Shown: piece by piece, positions 38,078 through 47,994 of the stretch | Numbering within the stretch: the first letter of the stretch is position 1 | Layout of the letters: each line of letters begins with the position of its first letter | Assembly (NCBI RefSeq): GCF_000003195.3 | Contig: NW_018396398.1 | Location: 873,742-937,741, forward strand | Direction: 5' to 3' | Source: Sorghum bicolor | Lineage: Eukaryota; Streptophyta; Magnoliopsida; Poales; Poaceae | Length of the DNA stretch: 64,000 nucleotides | The notes under the pieces: generated by a model | Told to the model about the DNA's origin: nothing | The model's input: only the letters and a program-made list of their open reading frames with translations | Database searches by the model: none | Program-made: the position numbers and the translations under genes

Positions 38078-40926
38078 ACTATCACCAAACAGACCAAACC
38101 TAGCTTTCACTTGAGCCCATTGACCTAGGAGTACCATCGGGTACGTCCAAAATGGTGTCTTATCCTATGGTGCATTAGGTGCAAACCATGCACCTATTTT
38201 GCACCGAAACTAATACTGTCTCTAAACGGACTGAAGTGAGATTCCATATGACACATGTCATCTAGGAGTTTGATCTGGTGCGTCCAAATTGATTTCTGAG
38301 CATATGGTATGTTCCATGCAAATTGTGCACCTATCTTGTATCAAGATTAGCACTATCTCTAAACAGACCGAACTGAGCCTCCACTTGAGCCTCTTCACCT
38401 AGGAGTACCAACAGGTGCTTCCAAAATGGTTTCTTAGACTTTGGTGCATTAGGCGCAAACCGTGCACATATCTTGCACCGAAACTAATACTGTCTCTAAG
38501 CACGCCAAAGCGAGATTCCATATGACACACGTCATCAAGGAGTTCTATAGGGTGTGTCCAAATTAATTTCTAAGCATATGGTACGTTCCATGCAGACCGT
38601 GCATCTATCTTGCATCAAGATTAGCACTATCTCACAAATAGACCAAATCGAGCTTTCACTTGAGCTTTTTACCTAGCAGTACCATTGGGTGCGTCCAAAA
38701 TGGTTTCTTCGCCTATGCTGCATTATGTGCAAACCTTGCACCTATCTTGCACTGAAACTAACACTGTCTCCAAAGAGACCGAAGCAAGATTTCATATGAC
38801 ACACGTCATCTAGGAGTTCCATCATGTGCGTCCAGATTGATTTCCAAGCATTTGGTATGTTCCATGCAAACCGTGCACCTATCTTGCATCAAGATTAGCA
38901 CTATCTCCAAACAGACCGAACCGAGCATCCACTTGAGCCCCTTCACCTAGGAGTACCAACAAGTGTGTCCAAAATGGTTTCCTAGACTATGGTGCATTAT
39001 GTGCAAACTGTGCACCTATCTTGCACCGAAACTAACAATGTCTCCAAATGGACTGAAGCGAGATTCCATATGACACACGTCATCAAGGAGTTCCATCGGG
39101 TGCATCCAAATTGATTTCCAAGCATATGGTATGTTCCATGCAAACCATGCACCTACCTTGCATAATGATTAGTACTATCTCCAAACTGACCGAACCAAGC
39201 TTCCACTTGAGCCTCTTCACCTTGGAGTACCAAATAGTGCATCTAAAATGGTTTCTTAGACTATGGTGCATTAGGCGCAAACTGTGCACCTATCTTGCAC
39301 TAAAACTTACAATCTCTACAAACAGACCGAAGCAAGATTCCATATGACACACGTCATCTTGGAGTTCCATTGGGTGCGTCCAAATTGATTTCTAAGCATA
39401 TGGTATGTTCCTTGCAAATCATGCACCTATCTTGCATCAAGATTAGCACTATCTCTAAACAAATCAAACCGAGCTTCCACTTGAGCCTCTTCACTGAAGT
39501 ACCAACAGGTGCTTTCAAAATGGTTTCTTAGACTATGGTGCATTAGGCGCAAACCATGCACATATCTTGCACCGAAACTAACACTGTTTCTAAACAGACC
39601 AAAGCGAGATTCCATATGACACACGTCATGAAGGAGTTCCATCAGGTGCATCCAAATTGATTTCCAAGCATATGGTATGTTCCATGCAAACCGTGCACCT
39701 ATCTTGCAGATTAGCACTATCTCCAAACAGACCGAACCGAGCATCCACTTGAGCCTCTTCATCTAGGAGTACAAACAGGTGCGTCAAAAATGGTTTCTTA
39801 GACTATGGTGCATTAGGCACAAACTATGCACCTATCTTGCACAGAAACTAACATTGTCTCCAAATAGACCGAAGCAAGATGCCATATGACACACGTCATC
39901 TAGGAGTTCCATTGGGTGCGTCCAAATTGATTTCTTAACATATGGTACGTTCCATGCACACTGTGCAACTATCTTGCATCAAGATTAGCACTATATCCAA
40001 ATAGACCAAATCGAGCCTCCACTTGAGCCTCTTCAACTACGAGTACCATCAGGTGCGTCTAAAATGGTTTCTTAGCCTATGGTGCTTTAGGCGTAAACCG
40101 TGCACATATCTTCTACCAAGCTAACACTGTCTCTAAACGAACCGAAGCAAGATTCCATATGACACACATCATCAAGGAGTTATATCAGGTGCATCCTAAT
40201 TGATTTCTGAGCATTTCGTATGTTCCATGCAAACGGTGCATCTATCTTGTATCAAGATTAGCACTATCTCCCAACAGACCAAATCGAGCTTTCACTTGAG
40301 CCCATTGACCTAGGAGTACCATTGGGTGCGTCCAAAATGGTTTCTTATCCTATGGTGCATTAGGTGCAAACCGTGCACCTATCTTGCACCGAAACTAATA
40401 CTGTCTCTAAACAGACCGAAGTGAGATTCCATATGACACATGTCATCTAGGAGTTCGATCTGGTGCGTCCAAATTGATTTCTGAGCATAGGGTATGTTCC
40501 AAATTGTGCACCTATCTTGCATCAAGATTTGCACTATCTCTAAACAGACCGAACCGAGCGTCCACTTGAGCCTCTTCACCTAGGAGTACCAACAGGTGCT
40601 TCCAAAATGGTTTCTTAGACTTTGGTTTATTAGGCGTAAACCGTGCACATATCTTGCACCGAAACTAATACTGTCTCTAAGAACACCAAAGCGAGATTCC
40701 ATATGGCACAGTCATCAAAGAGTTCTATTGGGTGTGTTCAAATTAATTTCTAAGCATATGGTATGTTCCATGCAGACCATGCATCTATCTTGCATCAAGA
40801 TTAGCACTATCTCCAAATAGACCAAACCAAGCTTTCACTTGAGCCTTTTACCTAGGAGTACCATCGGGTGCGTCCAAAATGGTTTGTTAGCCTATGCTGC
40901 ATTATGTGCAAACCTTGCACCTATCT
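38078..40926 (+). repeat. Satellite segment, HOR m3-end to m16, then m1 to m8
   Basis: About 21 forward monomers in uninterrupted HOR order: the tail of m3, m4 through m16, then m1 through m8, where a CRM element inserted. Its first 1.8 kb is a near copy of 21735-21892 plus 29680-31308, that is, the block that received the LARD. No gene is seen. Confidence 0.9.
40922..40926 (+). repeat. Target-site duplication TATCT (left)
   Basis: Last five satellite bases before the CRM element, repeated at 44111-44115. They lie in the 'cacctatcttgca' core of monomer m8. Confidence 0.85.
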
Positions 40927-41842
40927 TGATGTGAACCAAATAGGGTTTTCGCCTGATCTTTCGATGAGAGGCGCTGGATAACTCGATTAGTGAAGTGAAA
41001 TGACGTTCACGGCCCGACTACAGCCTTCTAAGGCCGTGCCTTAGCAACCGAAACACCGCCTCCAATGGCTGTCACGATCTTGTGGAGCGCAACACCCGGC
41101 CACTAGGGCACTCGTCCTGCAAGCAATCGAAGAACCAGCAAGAACAAGTAGAACAAGTACTAAAATACTAGATGTAAATGAAGATTTCAAACTCAATCTC
41201 TAATGAAGTGGGGTTTCGAAAACAAGAAGACGGGCGGCTGGATCAGCACACGCGTTTACAAGCAAGTAGCGAAGGCTAAACTTTATCTAATCAAAATCCA
41301 ACGACCATGGCGACTCTAGAGGGATATAAGTAGATGGATTGACGACCAAAGAGGTGTTGGGGTCGTCCTCCAACCCTAGGACGCGTCCCTAATGGACCCA
41401 ACTTGATACATGGGCCATCAGCCCAAAATGAGGTGACGCAGCACCCTGGACAGCAAGACCTATCGACGTTAATTGGATCATTGTCGCTGCTGCCTTACAG
41501 GTATTGACATGGGACTTGATTCATATGAAAGTATACTTGATAAGCTTTCTAACAAGTCCTGAAGCGCCTGAATCTGAGTCTGTATGCAACCGTGGTAACG
41601 GTCACAAGTTGGCGCTTTGCTGCTGTCCGAATCCAGCGAGCGTGAGTCCTTCTCCCTTTCGGTCTTCTCCTTGGTTCCTAATCAAAACAAGAGTGCACGT
41701 GTTTCCATTGTCTAAATAAGATGGACATGAGCTTATCAAGGAACTCACTTGATTATTAAGTTGACGAACACGAGCAAGAGTAAGAGGACCAGCTATAGGT
41801 TGTGTCGGAGAGGATGTATCGCTGGTGTTGATGTCCTCATCA
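40927..41842 (-). repeat. CRM-1 3' LTR
   Basis: 916 bp, from 'tgatgtgaacc' to 'gtcctcatca'. The integrase C-terminus is encoded into it as far as 41602. Its two ends match the LTRs of the CRM at 46834-52849, but the middle differs, so it is a distinct LTR variant. A TATA-like stretch (TTATATCC, minus strand) lies near 41326. Confidence 0.85.
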
Positions 41843-42078
41843 TCCTCCCTTTCTTGCATTTGAGTCGTCCTCGACTCAAGCTCATCTTCCTCACCCAAAT
41901 AAGGCTTCAAATCTGCAATGTTAAATGTGGGACTAACCCCAAAATCTGCAGGAAGATCAAGCTTATATGCATTCTCATTAATTCGTTGCAGCACATTAAA
42001 AGGACCATCAGCTCTAGGCATCAATTTGGATTTTCTCAGTTCTAGAAATCTATCTTTTCGCAAATGCAACCAAACCAA
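41602..42078 (-). pseudogene. CRM integrase C-terminal remnant
   Basis: About 158 residues. The first 65 or so are the chromovirus integrase tail, with 'LRKSKLMPRADGPF' and 'AYKLDLPADFGVSPTFN', which form the part beyond the catalytic core. The rest, from 'DEDINTSDT', is encoded inside the 3' LTR and includes 'SPTQPIAGPLTLARVRQLN', resembling the basic C-terminal tail said to help CRM elements target centromeres. There is no genuine ATG; the frame is entered by a deletion that joined gag to this point out of frame. Compared with the copy at 47661-49814 it has one PTQPIAGP unit where that has three, and a different last 30 residues ending 'GFGQQQSANL'. Confidence 0.8.
41843..41855 (-). other. 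CRM-1 polypurine tract within coding sequence
   Basis: The minus strand reads AAGAAAGGGAGGA immediately before the LTR start. It also encodes part of 'QEREDD' in integrase, since in this lineage the frame crosses into the LTR. Confidence 0.7.
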
Positions 42079-42082
42079 ATCT

Positions 42083-42218
42083 CCAGCTTTTCATTTGTCA
42101 CCTGCAAGTCGTTATCAAGTCCCTCTGTGTGCAGCTTCACTTTCCTTTCAAAATGTTGTATGATGCCCTTAGTGCGAGGTGTAAGTGGTGTTTCGTTACC
42201 ATCATCTGCCCCTGGCAT
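42083..42218 (-). pseudogene. CRM gag N-terminal fragment
   Basis: The gag start codon (minus strand, 42216-42218) and about 45 codons are kept, beginning 'MPGADDGNETPLTPRTKG'. They closely match the start of the gag at 49836-50717. After 'VTNEKLE' the deletion junction leads into integrase in the wrong frame and soon to a stop. No capsid domain remains. Confidence 0.8.
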
Positions 42219-43175
42219 GGTTCAAAGACAAAGACAACAAAAAGGCAAGTGAAGAAATAAAAGCCCTACAACTACTAGGATGTAGCTACAGCAAGTCGCT
42301 CACACTCAACCTGTAACACAAGTTCTTACCAATTCTTATCTTGCTTGACAGGAGGGGTCGTCTGCCAACAAGTGTACAGCAATGGACGAAGTGTATCGGT
42401 GCTGCAGCACAAGACCTGTCAAGCTGTAGAGTATGTGGAGCTATAGGTGGGCTGAAACAAGGAACGAACTAGCACCACGTTAGTTATAAAAGCGAGCTGA
42501 ATAAGCGTTCTACGATGGTCTGTGCTAGTCCTAGGCTAGACCGTGCTAGAGACACGAGCCTGGACACAAAGGAAAAACACAGCACACCACTAGAAACAAA
42601 ATGAGTAGCCCTACTGGAAACAAAAGGAACAACAATCCCCTTTTTTTGATTTTTTTTCTTTTTTCTTTCTTTCTTTCTTTCTTTTTTTTTATTTTTTTCT
42701 TTCTCTTTTCTTTTTTTTGGGAACCTCAAACCCTGATTATATAAACAAAATAGTACAAAATATCACTTCACCACTCTCACCCTCTCACTAGAGTAAGGCT
42801 GAACCTCAAAATTCAATATATCTAGCACAAGTATGAAGTGCTATCTTTCCTTTTGGATCACGTTGATGGAAACGTAGAATAGACCAACAAGTGGCTGCAC
42901 CTATTATCAAGATCTACTCAAATTCCAACCCACAATAGATTGGACGCAGTTGTGACTAGATGGTGACAAGAACTCAAAACTCTAAAGGACTAAACTAAAA
43001 CCAGCACTGGAAACGACCGAAGCAAAACACTCATTCAACCAGCCCTAACTAAGTAGTACTAGCCACGGCACAAAGGATTTATAGGATTATGGAAAACAAA
43101 TCTGCTATATTTTTTGGCTTTTTTTGGACTATAGGAAAAACAAACAGGAAGAATTGGAAATCTCTCACCGATAAA
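42219..43175 (-). other. CRM-1 5' leader with pyrimidine tract
   Basis: Untranslated leader between primer-binding site and gag, nearly the same as 50718-51669. It includes a 70-80 bp T-rich tract with CTTT repeats (about 42638-42718), which is A/G-rich in the element's RNA. No frame of interest is present. Confidence 0.75.
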
Positions 43176-43192
43176 CCATGCTCTGATTACCA
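43176..43192 (-). other. CRM-1 primer-binding site
   Basis: The minus strand reads TGGTAATCAGAGCATGG, two bases from the 5' LTR. It resembles the initiator-Met tRNA site TGGTATCAGAGC with one extra A. Confidence 0.75.
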
Positions 43193-43194
43193 AC

Positions 43195-44110
43195 TGATGT
43201 GAACCCACTAGGGTTTTCGCCTGATCTTTCAATGAGAGGCGCTGGATAACTCGATTAGTGAATGGAGATGACGTTCACGGCCCGACTACAGCCTTCTAAG
43301 GCCGCGCCTTAGCAACCGATACACCACCTCCAATGGCTGTCACGATCTTGTGGAGCGCAACACCCGGCCACTAGGGCACTCGTCCTGCAAGCAATCGAAG
43401 AACCAGCAAGAACAAGTAGAACAAGTACTAAAATACTAGATGTAAATGAAGGTTTCAAACTCAATCTCTAATGAAGTGGGGTTTCGAAAACAAGAAGACG
43501 GGCGGCTGGATCAGCACGCGCGTTTACAAGCAAGTAGCGAAGGCTAAACTTTATCTAATCAAAACCCAATGACCATGGCGACTCTAGAGGGATATAAGTA
43601 GATGGATTGACGACCAAAGAGGTGTTGGGGTCGTCCTCCAACCCTAGGACGCGTCCCTAATGGACCCAACTTGATACATGGGCCATCAGCCCAAAATGAG
43701 GTGACGCAGCACCCTGGACAGCAAGACCTATCGACGGTAATTGTATCATTGTCGCTGCTGCCGTACAGGTATTGACATGGGACTTGATTCATATGAAAGT
43801 ATACTTGATAAGCTTTCCAACAAGTCCTGAAGCGCCTGAATCCGAGTCCGTATGCAACCGTGGTAACGGTCACAATTTGGCGCTTTGCTGCTGTCCGAAT
43901 CCAGCGAGCGTGAGTCCTTCTCCCTTTCGGTCTTCTCCTTGGTTCCTAATCAAAACAAGAGTGCACGTGTTTCCATTGTCTAAATAAGATGGACATGAGC
44001 TTATCAAGGAACTCACTTGATTATTAAGTTGACGAACACGAGCAAGAGTAAGAGGACCAGCTATAGGTTGTGTCGGAGAGGATGTATCGCTGGTGTTGAT
44101 GTCCTCATCA
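43195..44110 (-). repeat. CRM-1 5' LTR
   Basis: 916 bp, the same length as its partner and nearly identical. It starts 'tgatgtgaaccc' and ends 'gtcctcatca', so it carries a silent copy of the integrase tail sequence. Confidence 0.88.
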
Positions 44111-44115
44111 TATCT
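44111..44115 (+). repeat. Target-site duplication TATCT (right)
   Basis: Direct repeat of 40922-40926, followed by the rest of the interrupted satellite monomer. Confidence 0.85.
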
Positions 44116-46294
44116 TGCACTTACTAACACTGTCTCCAAACAGACCAAAGCAAGATTTTGTATGACACACGACATCATGCTGCAATATGTGCAAACCTTG
44201 CACTTATCTTGCACCGAAACTAACACTGTCTCCATATAGACCGAAGCAAGATTTCGTATGACACATGTCATCTAGGAGTTCCATCATGTGCGTCCAGATT
44301 GATTTCCAAGCATTTGGTATGTTCCATGCAAACTGTGCACCTATCTTGCATTAAGATTAGCACTAACTGCAAACAAACCGAACCGAGCATCCACTTGAGC
44401 TCCTTCACCCAGGAGTACCAACAAGTGCGTCCAAAATGGTTTCTTAGACTATGGTGCATTAGGTGCAAACTGTGCACCTAACTTGCACTGAAACTAACAA
44501 TATCTCCAAATGGACCATAGCGAGATTCCACATGACACACGTCATCAAGGAGTTCCATTGGGTGCATCCAAATTTATTTCCAAGCATATGATATGTTACA
44601 TGCAAACCATGCACCTACCTTGCATAAGGATTAGCACTATCTCCAAACTGACCGAACCAAGCTAGCCTCTTCACCCAGGAGTACCAAATAGTGCGTCCAA
44701 AATGGTTTCTTAGAATATGGTGCATTAGGCGCAAATTGTGCACCAATCTTGCACTAAAACTTACAATGTCTATGAACAAAGCAAAGCAAGATTCCATATG
44801 ACACATGTCATCTAGGAGTTCAATGGGTGCGTCCAAATTGATTTTTAAACATATGGTATGTTTCTTGCAAATCATGCACCTATCTTGCATCAAGATTAGC
44901 ACTATTTGATAACAGATCAAAGCGAGCTTCCACTTGAGCCTCTTCATCTTGGAGTACAAACAGTTGCGTCAAAAATGGTTTCTTAGACTATGGTGCATTA
45001 GGCACAAATTATGCACCTATCTTGCACCGAAACTAACATTATCTCCAAACAGACCGAAACAAGATTCCATATGACACACGTCATCTAGGAGTGCCATTGG
45101 GTGCGTCCAAATTGTTATCTTATCATATGGTACGTTCCATGCAAACTGTGCAACTATCTTACATCAAGATTAGCACTATATCTGAACAGACCAAATCAAG
45201 CCTCCACTTGAGCCTCTTCAACTACGAGTACCATCGGATGCGTCTAAAATGGTTTCTTAGTCTATGGTGCATTAGGCGTAAACCGTGCACATGTCTTCTA
45301 CCAAAACTAACACTGTCTCTAAATGAACCGATGCAAGATTCCATATGACACACATCATCAAGGAGTTATATCAGATACATCCTAATTGATTTCTGACCAT
45401 ATCGTATGTTCCATGCAAATCGTGCATCTATCTTGCATCAAGATTAGTACTATCTCCAAATAGACCAATCTGAGCTTTCACTTGAGCCCCTTGACCTAGG
45501 AGTACCATCGGGTGCGTCCAAAATGGTTTCTTATCCTATGGTGCATTAGGTGCAAAAAGTGCACCTATCTTGCACCGAAACTAACACTGTCTCTAAAGGA
45601 ACCGAAGTGAGATTCCATATGACACATGTCATCTAGGAGTTCCATCTGGTGCATCCAAATTGATTTCTGAGCATATGGTATGTTACATGCAAATCGTGCA
45701 CCTATCTTGCATCAAGATTAGCACTATCTCTAAACAGACCGAACCGAGCCTCCACTTGAGCCTCTTCACCTAGGAGTACCAACAGGTGCTTCCAAAATGG
45801 TTTCTTAGACTTTGGTGCATTAGGAGCAAACCGTGCATATATCTTGCACCAAAACTAATACTGTCTCTAAGCACACCAAAGCGAGATTCCATATGACACA
45901 CGTCATCAAGGAGTTCTATCGGGTGTGTCCAAATTAATTTCTAAGCATATGGTACGTTCCATGCAGACCGTGCATCTATCTTATATCAAGATTAGAACTA
46001 TCTCCAAACAGATCAAACCGAGCTTCCACTTGAGCCTCTTCACCGAAGTACCAACAGGTGCTTCCAAAATGGTTTCTTAGACTATGGTGCATTAGGCGCA
46101 AACCATGCACATATCTTGCACTGAAACTAACACTGTTTCTAAACCGATGAAAGCGAGATTCCATATGACACACATCATCAAGGAGTTCCATCGGGTGCAT
46201 CCAAATTGATTTCCCAGCACATGGTATGTTCCATGCAAACCGTGCACCTATCTTGCATCAAGATTAGCACTATCTCAAAACAGACCGAACCGAG
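44111..46294 (+). repeat. Satellite segment with rearranged monomers
   Basis: Forward satellite. Just after the CRM, monomer m9 stops after about 40 bp ('cacgacatca') and the sequence jumps back into m8 ('tgctgcaatatgtgc'). Later m12 is shortened near 44662 and an m14/m16 hybrid near 44920 leads to m1. The order m1 to m7 then m14, m15 follows, ending ten bases into m16, where retroelement sequence begins. No gene is seen. Confidence 0.88.
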
Positions 46295-46833
46295 GGGCAA
46301 CAATATGAAACTGGTATAGTCCCTCCCGCTGAGTTTACTAGCATATGGGTTTTCATGGCAACTAGTGGAATGCTATGAACTCTAACAAATGCTTGTGATA
46401 TGAATTTATGTGAAGCTCCAGAATCAAATAAAACTGTAGCGGGGATAGAGTTGATACTGAACGTACCCATCATAATCTCTGGTCCCTCTTGTACTGTATC
46501 TGCAGCCACATGGTTCACATTTGCTCCATGAGAATTAGACTTTTGATTGTTGTTCTGCTGGTTGAATCTCTCCGGGCAATCATATGACATATGACCTTCT
46601 TTTCCACAGCGAAAACACCTAGTAGGGGTATTGGGAGCACTTCTCTTCATAGAGGTGGCATTTGAATTTCCTGAGCGGTGAATCTGCTGACTACTATGTT
46701 GTTGATTAGGATTACGCTGAGGTTGTTGGTTGCGATCCCATTGACCAACCGGTCCCTGGTACCTCTGTTGATCGCCCTGCTGAGAATTGAAACGTTGGCG
46801 GTTGTTGCCTCCAGAACCTTGTGCCAGCATCCT
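46295..46833 (-). pseudogene. Del/Tekay-like gag zinc knuckle and protease fragment
   Basis: The downstream half of the interrupted frame. From the CRM junction it reads a Gln/Asn-rich stretch, then a zinc knuckle 'CFRCGKEGHMSYDC' (intact CCHC), then an aspartic protease with the active-site motif 'LFDSGASHKFIS'. It stops at about 'VNSAGGTIPVSYCCP', where satellite starts. In this lineage the protease releases the particle and enzyme parts of the polyprotein. RT, RNase H and integrase are all lost with the truncation. The frame continues directly from 52850 once the CRM and the ATCCT duplication are set aside. Confidence 0.8.
46829..46833 (-). repeat. Target-site duplication ATCCT (left)
   Basis: Five bases of gypsy gag before the CRM, repeated at 52850-52854. 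Confidence 0.88.
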
Positions 46834-47994
46834 TGATGTGAACCCACTAAGGTTTTCGCCTGATCTTTCGATGAGAGGCGCTGGATAACTCGATTAGTGA
46901 ATGGAGATGACGTTCACGGCCCGACTACAGCCTTCTAAGGCCGCGCCTTAGCAACCGATACACCGCCTCCAATGGCTGACACGATCTTGTGGAGCGCAAC
47001 ACCCGGCCACTAGGGCACTCGTCCTGCAAGCAATCGAAGAACCAGCAAGAACAAGTAGAACAAGTACTAAATTACTAGATGTAAATGAAGGTTTCAAACT
47101 CAATCTCTAATGAAGTGGGGTTTCGAAAACAAGAAGACGGGCGGCTGGATCAGCACGCGCGTTTACAAGCAAGTAGCGAAGGCTAAACTTTATCTAATCA
47201 AAACCCAGTTGTTCATGGCGGCTCTAGATGTAAATAAATAGAGGGTAGGATGACCAAAGGGGTGCTAGAGTCATCCTCCAACCCTAGGACGCGTCCCTAA
47301 TGGACTCAACTTGATACATGGGCCATTGGTCCAAAATAGGGTGACGCAGCACCAAAACAGAAAAAGGTGTCGGCACAAAAACAAGGACTGCGCCCGACTC
47401 ATAAGCTGCATAGATATGTGGTTGGACCCATTGGAAAGTAGACTTCATGAGATTTCCAACAAGTATAGGAACGTCCCAGTTGGAGTCTATATGACGCCGT
47501 GGTGATCCATACAAGTTAGAGTTATTTTCCAGTCCGAATCCAACTCCCAAAACGTGTTGGGTTTGGACTCTTTGTTTCCTTGCTTTAGAAGCGACGTGGT
47601 AACTTGATAGAGGATGTTGTGGAGGCTTGGACCTGATCTCCAATCACCTTTGTTAAGTTATCACTCTTCCCATATGCAATCAGCCCTTGAAGTTGGTGTT
47701 GCCTCAAATTCTGAATGCAGTTGAACCTTCCCTTGCTGATCTTGTCCATTATTCCTGAGCAACACGAAAGTACACGTGTCTCCATTGTCTAAATATGATT
47801 GACAAGAGTTTAAAACTGAACTTACTTGAAGGTTGAGTTGACGGGCACGAGCACGAGTAAGAGGACCAGCTATAGGTTGTGTCGGAGAGGATGTAGGACC
47901 AGCTATAGGTTGTGTCGGAGATGTAGGACCAGCTATAGGTTGTGTCGGAGAGGATGTAGGAGAGGATGTATCGCTGGTGTTGATGTCCTCATCA
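46834..47994 (-). repeat. CRM-2 3' LTR
   Basis: 1161 bp. It encodes the last 110 or so residues of the polyprotein (to 47661). Longer than the CRM-1 LTR because of a different central part and three PTQPIAGP-coding units near 47857-47968 instead of one. A possible TATA stretch (TATTTATT, minus strand) lies near 47235. Confidence 0.88.

Larger units (their letters stand above)
40927..44110 (-). mobile_element. CRM centromeric retrotransposon, internally deleted
   Basis: A 3184-bp minus-strand chromovirus of the CRM type, with two 916-bp LTRs (40927-41842 and 43195-44110) and a TATCT duplication. LTR ends in element orientation are TGATGAGGACATC and GGTTCACATCA; the TGATGA-type start that continues the integrase frame is characteristic of CRM. 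Almost all gag-pol is gone: the first 130 or so bases of gag join the last part of integrase near 42082. The leader, primer-binding site and LTRs remain, so it could be copied only with proteins from elsewhere. It lies directly in satellite, as expected for a centromere-targeting element. Confidence 0.88.

Noticed and set aside
42600..42729. Lys-rich 81-codon frame on the minus strand
   Set aside because: It is the translation of the CTTT/T-rich microsatellite in the CRM leader.
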